Positions 7,610 to 16,103 of a DNA stretch of 50,117 bases are shown piece after piece; within the stretch, counting starts at the first letter, position 1; each line of letters starts with the position of its first letter. Where the stretch lies: assembly GCF_021531915.1 (NCBI RefSeq), contig NZ_JAFBIV010000016.1, positions 1 through 50,117 of the forward strand, in the 5' to 3' direction. Position numbers and translations under genes: made by a program. The notes under the pieces were generated by a model. The model was not told the origin of the DNA. It did no database searches and worked only from the letters and a program-made list of their open reading frames with translations. The DNA comes from Oscillibacter valericigenes (GTDB lineage: Bacteria; Bacillota; Clostridia; Oscillospirales; Oscillospiraceae).

Positions 7610-8657
7610 ATTCAATCTGGTATGCAATGCCGCCCACCGAGATGCTGGCCAGCTCCTCCAGGGGAATGATCTCCTCAAAGACCTCGCCCTTATCGCAGAC
7701 GGTGACGCCGTGCTCCGGCTTGATGCTGCCGCCGGCATTGGACATGTCGATGACCGTGCCGTCGGTTTTCGTCAGCAGGATCTCCACGCTCTCAAAGTAC
7801 CGCCCCATCTGGCGGCTGTCCTCAGGGTCCTCCCGGCCGCTGGGGGCATTGCTCCACTGGACCTCGCTGTCCACGGTGTAGTCCACCTTGACGGCCACGG
7901 GAGAGACGGTGACGGCATCCACGGTGAAGGTCATGTCGTTCTGTTCAAAGGTCTCGCCGCCGCCCAGGGTGACGGAGGAGTCCTCGTAATCCACGTCAAA
8001 GCGGAATTTCCACTGGCCCTCCACCAGCGTGACGGGCTCTCCCGCAGTCTCGTCCCAACCCTGCAGGTCCTCAAACTCCGCCATGGCGGTGCAGCGGGAA
8101 ATGGGGACATCCGCAGTGATGGTCTGTACCAGTTGGATGGTGCTGGGGTCGGTCTCGTCCGTCACGAACCGGGAACTGCCGTGGCTGCCGCCCCGGACGG
8201 ACAGAGTTGCGCCGCCAAAGCCGCCCATCAGCAGGGAACGGGCGTCGGTGTCCTCCGGCAGCAGGGGTGTGCCGTCGTCCCGGTGGATGGTGTAGATGAT
8301 GGCGGCGTTGTAGGCGTCGCCCATGATGGCGTCGGCGGTGATGGTGACGCCGTTGTCGGTGTCACTGGCGCCGATGGGATGGCCGATTTTGTCAATGACC
8401 TCTGTCTGGGCGGCGCCGCTGCCGAAGATGGCGCCGAAGGATTCCACGGCGGTTTTCAGCACGCCGGTAGCCCCGGCTCCCACCGCCAGCACCACCGCCA
8501 GGCAGGCGGCCAGAACGGCGATCTTACCGAAGGGACGGCGGGCCCTGCGGGCGGGCTGTTGGGCCGCCTCCGCCGCCCGGGCCGCCAGTTGGGCCTTCTG
8601 TTCCGGTGTATAGCGCAGGCCGTCAAGGGCCTGCTGATAATCAGACTGTCTGTTCAT
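7608..8657 (-). CDS. DUF4179-type membrane anti-sigma factor partner
   Basis: 349 residues: a short cytoplasmic N-terminus with 'YTPEQKAQLAARAAEAA' helix (1-40), one membrane segment (about 46-68, IAVLAACLAVVLAVGAGATGV) and a long extracytoplasmic beta-rich domain with 'GVTITADAIMGDAYNAAIIYTIHR' and 'DVDYEDSSVTLGGGETFEQNDMTFTVDAV'. This layout matches DUF4179 proteins, which are usually encoded next to ECF sigma factors in clostridia and are taken to be their anti-sigma factors. It overlaps the ECF gene by 17 nt, implying translational coupling. The sensed signal is unknown. Confidence 0.8.
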   Translation of the reverse strand: MNRQSDYQQALDGLRYTPEQKAQLAARAAEAAQQPARRARRPFGKIAVLAACLAVVLAVGAGATGVLKTAVESFGAIFGSGAAQTEVIDKIGHPIGASDTDNGVTITADAIMGDAYNAAIIYTIHRDDGTPLLPEDTDARSLLMGGFGGATLSVRGGSHGSSRFVTDETDPSTIQLVQTITADVPISRCTAMAEFEDLQGWDETAGEPVTLVEGQWKFRFDVDYEDSSVTLGGGETFEQNDMTFTVDAVTVSPVAVKVDYTVDSEVQWSNAPSGREDPEDSRQMGRYFESVEILLTKTDGTVIDMSNAGGSIKPEHGVTVCDKGEVFEEIIPLEELASISVGGIAYQIE

Positions 8658-9129
8658 ATCCGTAACCTCCTAAGAGTTCTTTCAGTTTGGCTCGTCCCCG
8701 GGCCAGCCGGGTGTGAACGGTGGCTGTGGGGACGCCCAGAATCTGCCCGATCTCCCGGGCGTCATATCCCTCGTAATAAAAGAGGTAGATGACCGCCCGG
8801 TAGTGGGCCGGTAGTTGGTTGACTGCCGCCAGAAGCGACCCGTCCTCCGCCTCCGGGGCGGGGACCTCCATGCAGGCCTCCAGAGCGCAGGTCCGCTTCC
8901 GCCAGGGACTTTTCAAAAGGTCCTTGCAGGCGTTGGCGGCCATCCGCAGAATGTAGGCCCGCTCATGCCGGGGACTTTCAAATTCCCGGGGTTCCGTCAG
9001 CAGCTTGACGAAAACGGTCTGGCAGACGTCCTGGGCGTCCTGGGTGTTTTTTAAATAGGTGTAGCTGAGGCGGAGGATGGCGTCGGCGTAGGTGTTTGCC
9101 AGATGCTCCGCCTGCTGGTTCAGGTCCAT
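8641..9129 (-). CDS. ECF-type RNA polymerase sigma factor
   Basis: 162 residues with region 2 ('YADAILRLSYTYLKNTQDAQDVCQTVFVKLL', about 15-45; core-binding and -10 recognition) and region 4 ('LPAHYRAVIYLFYYEGYDAREIGQILGVPTATVHTRLARGRAKLKELLG', about 107-156; helix-turn-helix for the -35). It directs RNA polymerase to stress or envelope promoters when released from its anti-sigma partner, encoded by the overlapping downstream gene. A sigma-W-like promoter just upstream suggests autoregulation. AAAGGAG lies 9 nt before the ATG. Confidence 0.93.
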   Translation of the reverse strand: MDLNQQAEHLANTYADAILRLSYTYLKNTQDAQDVCQTVFVKLLTEPREFESPRHERAYILRMAANACKDLLKSPWRKRTCALEACMEVPAPEAEDGSLLAAVNQLPAHYRAVIYLFYYEGYDAREIGQILGVPTATVHTRLARGRAKLKELLGGYGYEQTV

Positions 9130-9161
9130 GGTATCAACTCCTTTGAAGCGCGCTCATATCC

Positions 9162-9190
9162 AATACGACCGGGAGACCGGAAAACTTTCA
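9162..9190 (-). promoter_or_regulatory. Candidate ECF (sigma-W-like) autoregulatory promoter
   Basis: On the minus strand TGAAAG (9185-9190), a 17-bp spacer beginning TTTT, and CGTATT (9162-9167), 33 bp before the ECF start. This resembles the TGAAAC / CGTA pattern used by sigma-W-like ECF factors, including the T-run after the -35. Confidence 0.5.
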
Positions 9191-9341
9191 CAGCCCGGCA
9201 AAAAAACCGCCATGGGATAGGCCGGGCCGGGAAGAATCGTTGCAAAAACCGGCTGCCGGGTGTAAAATCCCTGTATCCGGCTGCGGTTTTGGCGATGTGT
9301 TTGTACAAATCGCAGAATTTCATTTGCTACCGAATTACCGC

Positions 9342-9370
9342 TTTACTTTGCTAATAAAATAAAGTAGAAT
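9342..9370 (+). promoter_or_regulatory. Promoter of the histidine operon
   Basis: TTTACT (9342-9347), 17-bp spacer, TAGAAT (9365-9370), 52 bp before the hisZ-hisG start. CTTTA/TAAAG repeats overlap the spacer. I see no His T-box or leader peptide. The rest of 9130-9341 holds only the ECF promoter and weak inverted repeats around CCGGCTG. Confidence 0.55.
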
Positions 9371-9422
9371 AGACCCAGTGAAAGAAAGCGGGCCTTAGCA
9401 GCCCCACGAGGAGGATTATCCC

Positions 9423-11003
9423 ATGGAATTGGATCTCAACATTCTGCGGCCCCAGGAGCGGGTCTCTTTGCAGCTGCGGCTGCTGTATGAGCAGGCGGGC
9501 TTCCGCCAGTACCACATGGGCCGGTTCGAGGAATACGGCCTGTACCGGGAAAACAGCCGGTTCCTGTCCAGCGAACAGGTCATCACCTTCACGGACCTGG
9601 ACGGCCGCCTGCTGGCGCTGAAGCCGGATGTGACGCTGTCCATCGCCAAAAACGCCCAGGTGGCCGAGGGCGGCTGCGGCCGGTTCTACTATCTGGAAAA
9701 TGTGTACCGCCCCAGCCAGGAGAGCCACACCTTCCGGGAGATCAGTCAGATGGGCCTGGAGTGCATCGGCGCGGTAGACAATGAGGTCACCGCCCAGGCG
9801 ATGTCCCTGGCCATCCGGAGCCTGGCCCTCACGGGGCGGGACTATGTGCTGGAGATCAGCCACATGGGCTTTGTCACCGGCTTGTTCGACGCCGTGGGCG
9901 CCCCGGAGACCATCCGCCCCCGGCTGCTGACCTGCATCCGGGACAAAAACCGCCACGAGCTGCAGAAGTGCGCGGCGGAGGCAGGGCTTTCCAAACAGGG
10001 AACCGACGCTCTGTGCAGACTGGGGAGCCTGTCCGGTGACTGGAATACGGTGCTGGATGCGGCGGAGCCTCTGGCCCTCAACGCCGCCATGGGCGCGGCT
10101 CTCAGTGAGCTGCGGACGCTGTGCGGGACGCTGGAGACCCAGGGCGAGACGGCCAGGCTGAAGCTGGACCTGTCCCTGGTCAATGACATGGAGTATTACA
10201 ACGGTCTGGTGCTCCAGGGCTACCTGGCGGGCCTGCCCCGTGCGGTGCTGAAGGGCGGGCGCTACGATCCCCTGGCGGAGCAGTTCCGCCCCGGCACCCG
10301 GGCCATCGGTTACGCCCTGTACCTGGATGAACTGGCCCGCATGGGCCAGGAGGAGCCTTCCGCCCCCGGCGAAAAGGTCATGCTGAACGTGGCCCTGCCC
10401 AAGGGCCGCCTGGGCGACAAGGTCTACGACCTGCTGGCGGGCGTGGGCTACGGCTGTCCCGAAAATTACAACGATACCCGGAAGCTGGTGGTGGAGAACC
10501 CCGCCGCCGGTATCCGCTATTTCCTGGTAAAGCCCAGCGACGTGGCGATCTACGTGGAGCACGGCGCGGCGGACATCGGCATCGTGGGCAAGGATATTTT
10601 AACGGAATCCGGCGCCGATGTCTATGAGCTGCTGGACACGGGCCTGGGCAAGTGCCGCATGTGCGTGGCCGGACCCAAGGACTTCACCGACGATCCGGGC
10701 CGCACCCTGCGGGTGGCCACCAAGTTCGTCAACATCGCCAAGAGCTATTATGCCGCCCAGGGCCGGGACATCGACATCATCAAGCTCAACGGCTCCATCG
10801 AGCTGGCCCCCATCCTGGGCCTCTCCGACGTCATCGTGGATATCGTGGAGACCGGCACCACCCTGCGGGAGAACGATCTGGCGGTGCTGACGGAGTTCAT
10901 GCCCATCTCCGCCCGGTTCATCGCCAACCGGGCCAGCTACCAGTTCAAGCACCGGGAGATCGAAACGCTGCTGAAGAAGCTGACGGAGGTGACGGAGCGG
11001 TGA
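9423..11003 (+). CDS. hisZ-hisG: HisZ-HisG fusion: ATP phosphoribosyltransferase regulatory and catalytic subunits in one chain
   Basis: 526 residues in one open frame. Residues 1 to about 310 are HisZ, a histidyl-tRNA-synthetase paralogue: 'ERVSLQLRLLYEQAGFRQY', 'LLALKPDVTLSIAK' (motif 2 region), 'FYYLENVYRP', 'REISQMGLECIG' and 'VLKGGRYDPL'. After a short Gly/Glu/Pro linker, residues 320-526 are short-form HisG: 'LNVALPKGRLGDKVYDLL', 'GAADIGIVGKDIL', 'VATKFVNIAKSYY', 'KLNGSIELAPILGLSDVIVDIVETGTTLREN' (PRPP-binding). It catalyses ATP + PRPP to phosphoribosyl-ATP, the committed step of histidine synthesis, with HisZ giving activation and histidine feedback. These are normally separate polypeptides. 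The strong-consensus GAGGAG before ATG 9423 supports the start. Confidence 0.92.
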   Translation: MELDLNILRPQERVSLQLRLLYEQAGFRQYHMGRFEEYGLYRENSRFLSSEQVITFTDLDGRLLALKPDVTLSIAKNAQVAEGGCGRFYYLENVYRPSQESHTFREISQMGLECIGAVDNEVTAQAMSLAIRSLALTGRDYVLEISHMGFVTGLFDAVGAPETIRPRLLTCIRDKNRHELQKCAAEAGLSKQGTDALCRLGSLSGDWNTVLDAAEPLALNAAMGAALSELRTLCGTLETQGETARLKLDLSLVNDMEYYNGLVLQGYLAGLPRAVLKGGRYDPLAEQFRPGTRAIGYALYLDELARMGQEEPSAPGEKVMLNVALPKGRLGDKVYDLLAGVGYGCPENYNDTRKLVVENPAAGIRYFLVKPSDVAIYVEHGAADIGIVGKDILTESGADVYELLDTGLGKCRMCVAGPKDFTDDPGRTLRVATKFVNIAKSYYAAQGRDIDIIKLNGSIELAPILGLSDVIVDIVETGTTLRENDLAVLTEFMPISARFIANRASYQFKHREIETLLKKLTEVTER

Positions 11004-12292
11004 TCCCCATTCTGAATTTTGACGATCTGGCGCCGGAGGATATCCTGAACCGGGATATCCAGGCCGAGGAAAACGTCAGCGCCGCCGTGGACGCGGTGCT
11101 GGCGGAGGTCAAGGCCAAGGGCGACGCCGCCCTGAAAGCCTATACCAAGCGGTTCGACGGCGTGGAGCTGGAGGACCTGCGGGTGACGGAGGCGGAGATC
11201 GAAAGTGCCTGGAATACCCTGGACAGTGAGTTTATCGAGACGCTGGAACTGGCGGCGGAGAACATCCGGCATTTCCATGAACAGCAGGTCCACAGGGACT
11301 TTGCGCTGACCGACAAGCCAGGTATCCTCATGGGCCAGCGGTACACCCCCATTGAAAAGGTGGGCATCTGCGTGCCCAGCGCACCGGCGGCCTTTCCATC
11401 CACCATTCTGATGAACGTCATTCCCGCCAAAATCGCGGGGGTGAAAGAAATCGTGGTGGTGACGCCGCCGGACAAGAACGGAAAAATCAGCGCCGAGGCC
11501 CTGGCGGCGGCCAGGATCGCCGGAGCGGACAAAATCTTCAAAATCGGCGGCGCCCAGGCGGTGGCCGCCCTGGCCTACGGCACGGAGACTGTGCCCAAGG
11601 TGGATAAAGTAGTGGGCCCCGGCGGCATTTTCGTGGCGACGGCCAAGCGGAAGGTCTTTGGCCTGGTGGCCATCGACATGATCGCGGGCCCCAGCGAGAT
11701 CCTGGTGCTGGCGGACGGTAAGTGTGATCCGGCCTGGGTGGCGGCGGACCTGCTGAGCCAGGCGGAGCACGATGTGCTGGCCTCCGCCGTGCTGGTGACC
11801 GACAGCCGGGAACTGGCGGAGCAGGTGCAGAAAGAGCTGGAGGTCCAGCTGGCCCAACTGCCCCGGCAGGAAGTGGCCCGGAAGTCCATTGACGAAAACG
11901 GCAAAATTATCGTCACCGACAGCCTGGAAAAGGCGGCGGAGGCCGCCAACCTCATTGCCCCGGAGCACCTGGAGCTGTGCGTGGAGGACCCCTTCGCCCT
12001 GCTGCCCCGGGTGAAGAACGCCGGCAGCATCTTCCTGGGACGCTGTACCCCGGAGGCCCTGGGCGATTACTTCGCGGGACCCAACCATACCCTGCCCACC
12101 TCCGGCACGGCCCGGTTTTCCAGCCCCCTCAGCGTGGACGACTTTGTGAAAAAGTCCAGCTTTCTCTATTATACCCAGGACGCCCTGGCCCCCGTGGCGG
12201 AGCGCATCGCGGACTTTGCACGGCGGGAGGGCCTGGAGGCCCACGCCCGGTCTGTACTGATTCGAAATGAAAAAGGAGGACGTGCACAATGA
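11000..12292 (+). CDS. hisD: Histidinol dehydrogenase
   Basis: 430 residues from a GTG that overlaps the hisZ-hisG stop by 4 nt; the longer upstream frame runs through hisG and is discarded. Landmarks are 'KAYTKRFDGVEL', 'GICVPSAPAAFPSTILMNVIPAKIAGV' (NAD-binding), 'KVVGPGGIFVATAKR', 'IDMIAGPSEILVLAD', the zinc-site 'SQAEHD', 'IAPEHLEL' and 'GPNHTLPTSGTARFSSPLSVDDF'. It oxidises L-histidinol to L-histidine with two NAD in the cytoplasm. Coupled to hisC by another 4-nt overlap. Confidence 0.95.
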   Translation: MIPILNFDDLAPEDILNRDIQAEENVSAAVDAVLAEVKAKGDAALKAYTKRFDGVELEDLRVTEAEIESAWNTLDSEFIETLELAAENIRHFHEQQVHRDFALTDKPGILMGQRYTPIEKVGICVPSAPAAFPSTILMNVIPAKIAGVKEIVVVTPPDKNGKISAEALAAARIAGADKIFKIGGAQAVAALAYGTETVPKVDKVVGPGGIFVATAKRKVFGLVAIDMIAGPSEILVLADGKCDPAWVAADLLSQAEHDVLASAVLVTDSRELAEQVQKELEVQLAQLPRQEVARKSIDENGKIIVTDSLEKAAEAANLIAPEHLELCVEDPFALLPRVKNAGSIFLGRCTPEALGDYFAGPNHTLPTSGTARFSSPLSVDDFVKKSSFLYYTQDALAPVAERIADFARREGLEAHARSVLIRNEKGGRAQ

Positions 12293-13353
12293 GCAAGTTC
12301 CTTTCCAGGGAGGTCGGCCGTCTGGCCCCCTATACACCCGGCGAGCAGCCCCAGGATCAGCAGTATATCAAGCTGAACACCAACGAAAGCCCCTTCCCGC
12401 CCTCTCCCAAGGTGGTCAAGGCCATCTCCCGGGCGGAGCTTTTGAAGCTGAACCTGTACTCCGACCCCACCTGCGGCCAGCTGGCGGCAGCCATCGCCAG
12501 GCGCTATGAATTGCAGCCGGAGAATGTGATCACCGGCAACGGCTCCGACGAGATCCTGGCCTTCGCCTTCCGTGCCTTCTGCGGCCAGGGGAAGCCCCTG
12601 GCCTACGCCGACATCACCTACGGCTTCTACAAGTCCCAGGTGGCCCTGTTCGGCCTGGAGTCCAAGGTCATCCCTCTGCGGGAGGACTTCACCCTGAACG
12701 TGGATGACTACATGGATTTCCCCGGCACCATCGTCATTGCCAACCCCAACGCCCCCACGGGCATGACCGTGTCCCGGGCAGACATCCAGCGGCTGCTGGA
12801 GGCGAATCCTGACCGGGTGGTCATCGTGGACGAGGCCTATGTGGACTTCGGCGCCGAGAGCTGCGTGCCTCTGATCTACCGCTGCGATAACCTGTTGGTG
12901 GTCCAGACCATGTCCAAGAGCCGGTCTCTGGCCGGCGGCCGGGTGGGCTTCGCCCTGGGCAGTCCCGAGCTGATCTCCGCCCTGAACCGGGTGAAGTACA
13001 GCTTCAACCCCTACAACATCAACCGCCTGTCCATCGTGGCGGGCACCGCCGCCGTGGAGGACGAGGATTACTTCCAGACCTGCACCGCCGCCATCCGGAA
13101 TAATCGGAAGTGGACGGTCCGGGAGCTGGAGGCGCTGGGCTTCTCCGTCCTGCCTTCCCAGACCAACTTCATCTTCGCCAAGTCCGATCAAATTCCCGGC
13201 GGCGACCTGTACCGCAAGCTGAAGGAGAACGGCATCCTGGTGCGCTGGTTCGACGCGGACCGCATCCGGGACTATGTCCGCATCACCATCGGCTCCCTGG
13301 AGCAGATGGCATCGCTGGTGGACGAGATCGCCCGTCTGCTGGAAGACCTGTAA
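12289..13353 (+). CDS. hisC: Histidinol-phosphate aminotransferase
   Basis: 354 residues; ATG overlaps the hisD stop (ATGA). Fold-type I PLP enzyme with 'NTNESPFPPSPKV' at the N-terminus (typical HisC), 'ITGNGSDEILAFAFRAF', 'NPNAPTGM', 'VIVDEAYVDF' and 'TMSKSRSLAGGRVGFALG' (Schiff-base Lys), plus 'LPSQTNFIFAK' and a C-terminal 'VRITIG'. It transfers the amino group from glutamate to imidazole-acetol phosphate, step 7 of the pathway. AAAGGAGG lies 8 nt before the ATG, inside the hisD 3' end. Confidence 0.95.
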   Translation: MSKFLSREVGRLAPYTPGEQPQDQQYIKLNTNESPFPPSPKVVKAISRAELLKLNLYSDPTCGQLAAAIARRYELQPENVITGNGSDEILAFAFRAFCGQGKPLAYADITYGFYKSQVALFGLESKVIPLREDFTLNVDDYMDFPGTIVIANPNAPTGMTVSRADIQRLLEANPDRVVIVDEAYVDFGAESCVPLIYRCDNLLVVQTMSKSRSLAGGRVGFALGSPELISALNRVKYSFNPYNINRLSIVAGTAAVEDEDYFQTCTAAIRNNRKWTVRELEALGFSVLPSQTNFIFAKSDQIPGGDLYRKLKENGILVRWFDADRIRDYVRITIGSLEQMASLVDEIARLLEDL

Positions 13354-13365
13354 AGGAGGGAGCCT

Positions 13366-13953
13366 ATGCGTACCGCGAGTATCAAGCGCGACACCAAGGA
13401 GACCCGGATCGAGCTGGTCTTGAACCTGGACGGCGCCGGAACGTCCTCCATCGCCACCGGCTGCGGCTTCCTGGACCACATGCTGACCCTGTTTGCCCGC
13501 CACGGCGATTTTGACCTGACCGTCACCTGCCACGGCGATACCGACGTGGACTACCACCACAGCGTGGAGGATATCGGCATCTGCCTGGGCAAGGCATTTA
13601 CCGAGGCCCTGGGGGACAAGCGGGGCATCACCCGCTACGGCCAGTTCCTGCTGCCCATGGACGAGACGCTGGTGCTGTGTGCCTGCGACCTCTCCGGCCG
13701 GGACTACTTGGGCTGGGCCGTGGACCTGCCTGCCGCCAAGGTGGGCGACTTCGACACGGAGCTTGCCAAGGAGTTCTGGCTGGCCTTCGTGCGCAACTGC
13801 CCCGCCTCCATCCACATCCGGGAGCTGGCGGGGGAGAATACCCACCACATTCTGGAGGCCGTCTTTAAAGGAATGGGCCGGACGCTGAAAATGGCCGTGG
13901 CCCCGGACGCAAAGCACCTGGATGAGATCCCCAGTACCAAGGGTACTCTTTAA
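13366..13953 (+). CDS. hisB: Imidazoleglycerol-phosphate dehydratase
   Basis: 195 residues, the length of monofunctional HisB. Both metal-binding repeats are present: 'GCGFLDHMLTLFARHGDFDL' with 'DTDVDYHHSVEDIGICLGKAF', and 'TELAKEFWLAFVRNCP' with 'GENTHHILEAVFKGMGRTLKMA'. It dehydrates imidazole-glycerol phosphate to imidazole-acetol phosphate (Mn-dependent). No histidinol-phosphatase domain is fused; that step is covered by the PHP enzyme at the operon end. Confidence 0.96.
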   Translation: MRTASIKRDTKETRIELVLNLDGAGTSSIATGCGFLDHMLTLFARHGDFDLTVTCHGDTDVDYHHSVEDIGICLGKAFTEALGDKRGITRYGQFLLPMDETLVLCACDLSGRDYLGWAVDLPAAKVGDFDTELAKEFWLAFVRNCPASIHIRELAGENTHHILEAVFKGMGRTLKMAVAPDAKHLDEIPSTKGTL

Positions 13954-13969
13954 AAAGTGAGTTGATACC

Positions 13970-14581
13970 ATGATAGCAATTGTAGATTACGGCGTGGGAA
14001 ACCTGTTTTCCCTGTCCTCCAGCCTGAAGGCCCTGGGCCTGGAGACGGAGATCACCCGGGACGCGGACAAGCTCCGGGCCGCCGACCGCATCATCCTCCC
14101 CGGCGTGGGGGCTTTTGGTGACGCCAAGGCCAAGCTGGATGACACCGGGCTGGTGCCGGTCCTGCTGGAGGAGGCAGAGCGGAAGCCCTTCCTGGGCATC
14201 TGCCTGGGGATGCAGCTGCTGTTCGACCGGGGATTTGAGTACGGCGAGCACGCGGGCCTGGGCCTGGTGCCCGGACAGGTGGTGGACCTCCACGGAGAGT
14301 TGGAGGACAAGACCCTGAAAGTGCCTCACATGGGCTGGAACAGCCTGCAGATCGTCAGGGACGACCCGCTGTTCAAGTATTTTAACGACGGGGAGTACGT
14401 CTACTACGTCCACAGCTTCTACGCCAGGGACTGCGCCGCCAGCACCCTGGGCACCTCCCAATACGGCAATGTGGCGGTGACGGGCGCGGTACGCAATGGC
14501 AACGTCTGGGGCACCCAGTTCCACCCGGAGAAATCCGGCGACGCTGGCCTGCGGCTCCTGCGTGCTTTTGCTGAACTGTAA
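13970..14581 (+). CDS. hisH: Imidazole glycerol phosphate synthase, glutaminase subunit
   Basis: 203-residue class I glutamine amidotransferase. 'IVDYGVGNLFSLSSSLKALG' at the start, nucleophile Cys in 'LGICLGMQLLFD' (about residue 80), 'VPHMGWNSL' and the His-Glu pair in 'FHPEKSGDAGLRLLRAF'. It releases ammonia from glutamine and channels it to HisF. The ribosome binding site (AGTGAGTTG) is weak for this operon, so translation may rely on read-through coupling from hisB. Confidence 0.95.
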   Translation: MIAIVDYGVGNLFSLSSSLKALGLETEITRDADKLRAADRIILPGVGAFGDAKAKLDDTGLVPVLLEEAERKPFLGICLGMQLLFDRGFEYGEHAGLGLVPGQVVDLHGELEDKTLKVPHMGWNSLQIVRDDPLFKYFNDGEYVYYVHSFYARDCAASTLGTSQYGNVAVTGAVRNGNVWGTQFHPEKSGDAGLRLLRAFAEL

Positions 14582-14593
14582 AGGAGGACCATC

Positions 14594-15313
14594 ATGCAGA
14601 TATTTCCCGCCATCGACCTGTCCGGCGGACAGGTGGTCCGCCTGTATCAGGGCGATTACGACAAAATGACCGTCTACGGCCAGGACCCCTGCGCTGTGGC
14701 ACGGGACTTTATCGCCGCTGGGGCCAAGTACCTCCATGTAGTGGACCTGGACGGCGCCAAGGACGGCACTCTGGCGAATTTTGAGAGCATTGCCGCCATT
14801 GCGAAACAGGGCGGATTGTACATTGAGGTGGGCGGCGGCATCCGTACCGAGGAGCGCATCCGGCAATACCTGGACTTAGGTGTTGGCCGCTGCATCCTGG
14901 GCACCATCGCCGTCAAGGACTTCGACTTCACCGCCCGCATGGCCCAAACCTACGGCGACCAGATCGCCGTGGGCGTGGACGCCCGGGACGGGTATGCTGC
15001 CATCAACGGCTGGAAGGAGCTGTCCCAAGAGCGCGGCGTGGATTTCTGCCGCCGCCTGTACGCGGCGGGGGTCGGCACCGTCATCTATACCGACATCAGC
15101 CGGGACGGCGCGGAAAAGGGTACCAACCTGGAGCTCTACCGGGAACTGGCGAAGATCGACGGTCTGAAGGTCACGGCCTCCGGCGGCGTCAGCAGCCTGG
15201 AAGAATTGAAGGAATTGCAGGCCATCGGCACCCACGCCGCCATTTTAGGCAAGGCGCTATATACCGGGCGGCTGGACCTGAAAACGGTGATCGAGGAGGT
15301 GGGCGCATGTTAG
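14594..15313 (+). CDS. hisA: ProFAR isomerase (phosphoribosylformimino-AICAR-P isomerase)
   Basis: 239-residue TIM barrel with half-barrel symmetry: 'FPAIDLSGGQVVRLYQGDYDK' (catalytic Asp near residue 8), 'KYLHVVDLDGAKDG', 'IEVGGGIRTEERI', 'VGVDARDGYAAINGW', 'VIYTDISRDGAEKGTNLELYRELA' (second catalytic Asp) and 'TASGGVSSLEEL'. It performs the Amadori rearrangement of ProFAR to PRFAR. It overlaps hisF by 7 nt. Confidence 0.95.
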   Translation: MQIFPAIDLSGGQVVRLYQGDYDKMTVYGQDPCAVARDFIAAGAKYLHVVDLDGAKDGTLANFESIAAIAKQGGLYIEVGGGIRTEERIRQYLDLGVGRCILGTIAVKDFDFTARMAQTYGDQIAVGVDARDGYAAINGWKELSQERGVDFCRRLYAAGVGTVIYTDISRDGAEKGTNLELYRELAKIDGLKVTASGGVSSLEELKELQAIGTHAAILGKALYTGRLDLKTVIEEVGAC

Positions 15314-16062
15314 CCAGACGCATCATCCCCTGCCTGGACGTGAAGGACGGGCGGGTGGTCAAGGGCACCAATTTTGAGGGCCTGCGGGACATGGCGGACC
15401 CGGTGGAGATGGCCCACTTTTACAACATCTCCGGCGCTGACGAGCTGGTGTTTTACGACATCACCGCCTCCGTGGAGGGCCGGAACCTGTTCACGGACAT
15501 CCTGCGCCGGGTGGCCAGTGAGATTTTCATTCCCCTCACCGTGGGCGGCGGCATCCGCACCCTGGACGACTTCGACCGGGTGCTGAAATGCGGCGCCGAC
15601 AAGGTGTCCGTCAACTCCGGCGCCATCGCCGACCCCAGCATCATCGGCGCGGCGGCCAAGAAGTACGGCGACCAGTGCGTGGTGCTTTCCATGGACGTGA
15701 AGCGGGTGGACGGCCAGTTCCGCCTGTTCGCCAAGGGCGGCCGGGAGGATACCGGCATCGACGCCATGGAGTGGGCGGTCAAAGGTGTGGCGGCAGGCGC
15801 GGGTGAGATCGTGCTGAACTCCATCGACACCGACGGCGTGAAGAACGGCTTTGACCTGGAAATGCTGGACGAACTGGCCTCCCGGGTCAGCGTGCCCATC
15901 ATCGCCAGCGGCGGCGCGGGGAATATGGACCACTTCGCCGAGCTGTTCACCCACCCCGGCGTGGACGCGGGCCTGGCGGCGTCTATTTTCCACACGAAGC
16001 AGGTGGATATCAAGGAACTCAAACGCTTCCTGCGCAGCAAAGGTGTAGAAATGCGGGTATAA
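15307..16062 (+). CDS. hisF: Imidazole glycerol phosphate synthase, cyclase subunit
   Basis: 251 residues, TIM barrel: 'RIIPCLDVKDGRVVKGTNFEGLRD' (catalytic Asp11), 'ELVFYDITASVEGR', 'IPLTVGGGIRTLDDFDRVL', 'GADKVSVNSGAI', 'VVLSMDVKRVDGQF', 'GAGEIVLNSIDTDGVKNGFDLEML' (Asp130 region) and 'IIASGGAGNMDHF'. It converts PRFAR plus ammonia to imidazole glycerol phosphate and AICAR, in complex with HisH. The long palindromic element starts 42 bp after its stop. Confidence 0.96.
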   Translation: MLARRIIPCLDVKDGRVVKGTNFEGLRDMADPVEMAHFYNISGADELVFYDITASVEGRNLFTDILRRVASEIFIPLTVGGGIRTLDDFDRVLKCGADKVSVNSGAIADPSIIGAAAKKYGDQCVVLSMDVKRVDGQFRLFAKGGREDTGIDAMEWAVKGVAAGAGEIVLNSIDTDGVKNGFDLEMLDELASRVSVPIIASGGAGNMDHFAELFTHPGVDAGLAASIFHTKQVDIKELKRFLRSKGVEMRV

Positions 16063-16103
16063 GAATGATCCTCCCGACCGGGAGGACGAGGGTTGCGGCC
16101 CCC

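Noticed and set aside
9130..9422. T-box or attenuator leader for the his operon
   Set aside because: The predicted start at about 9377 leaves only about 45 nt of leader, with no T-box core or His-rich leader peptide.
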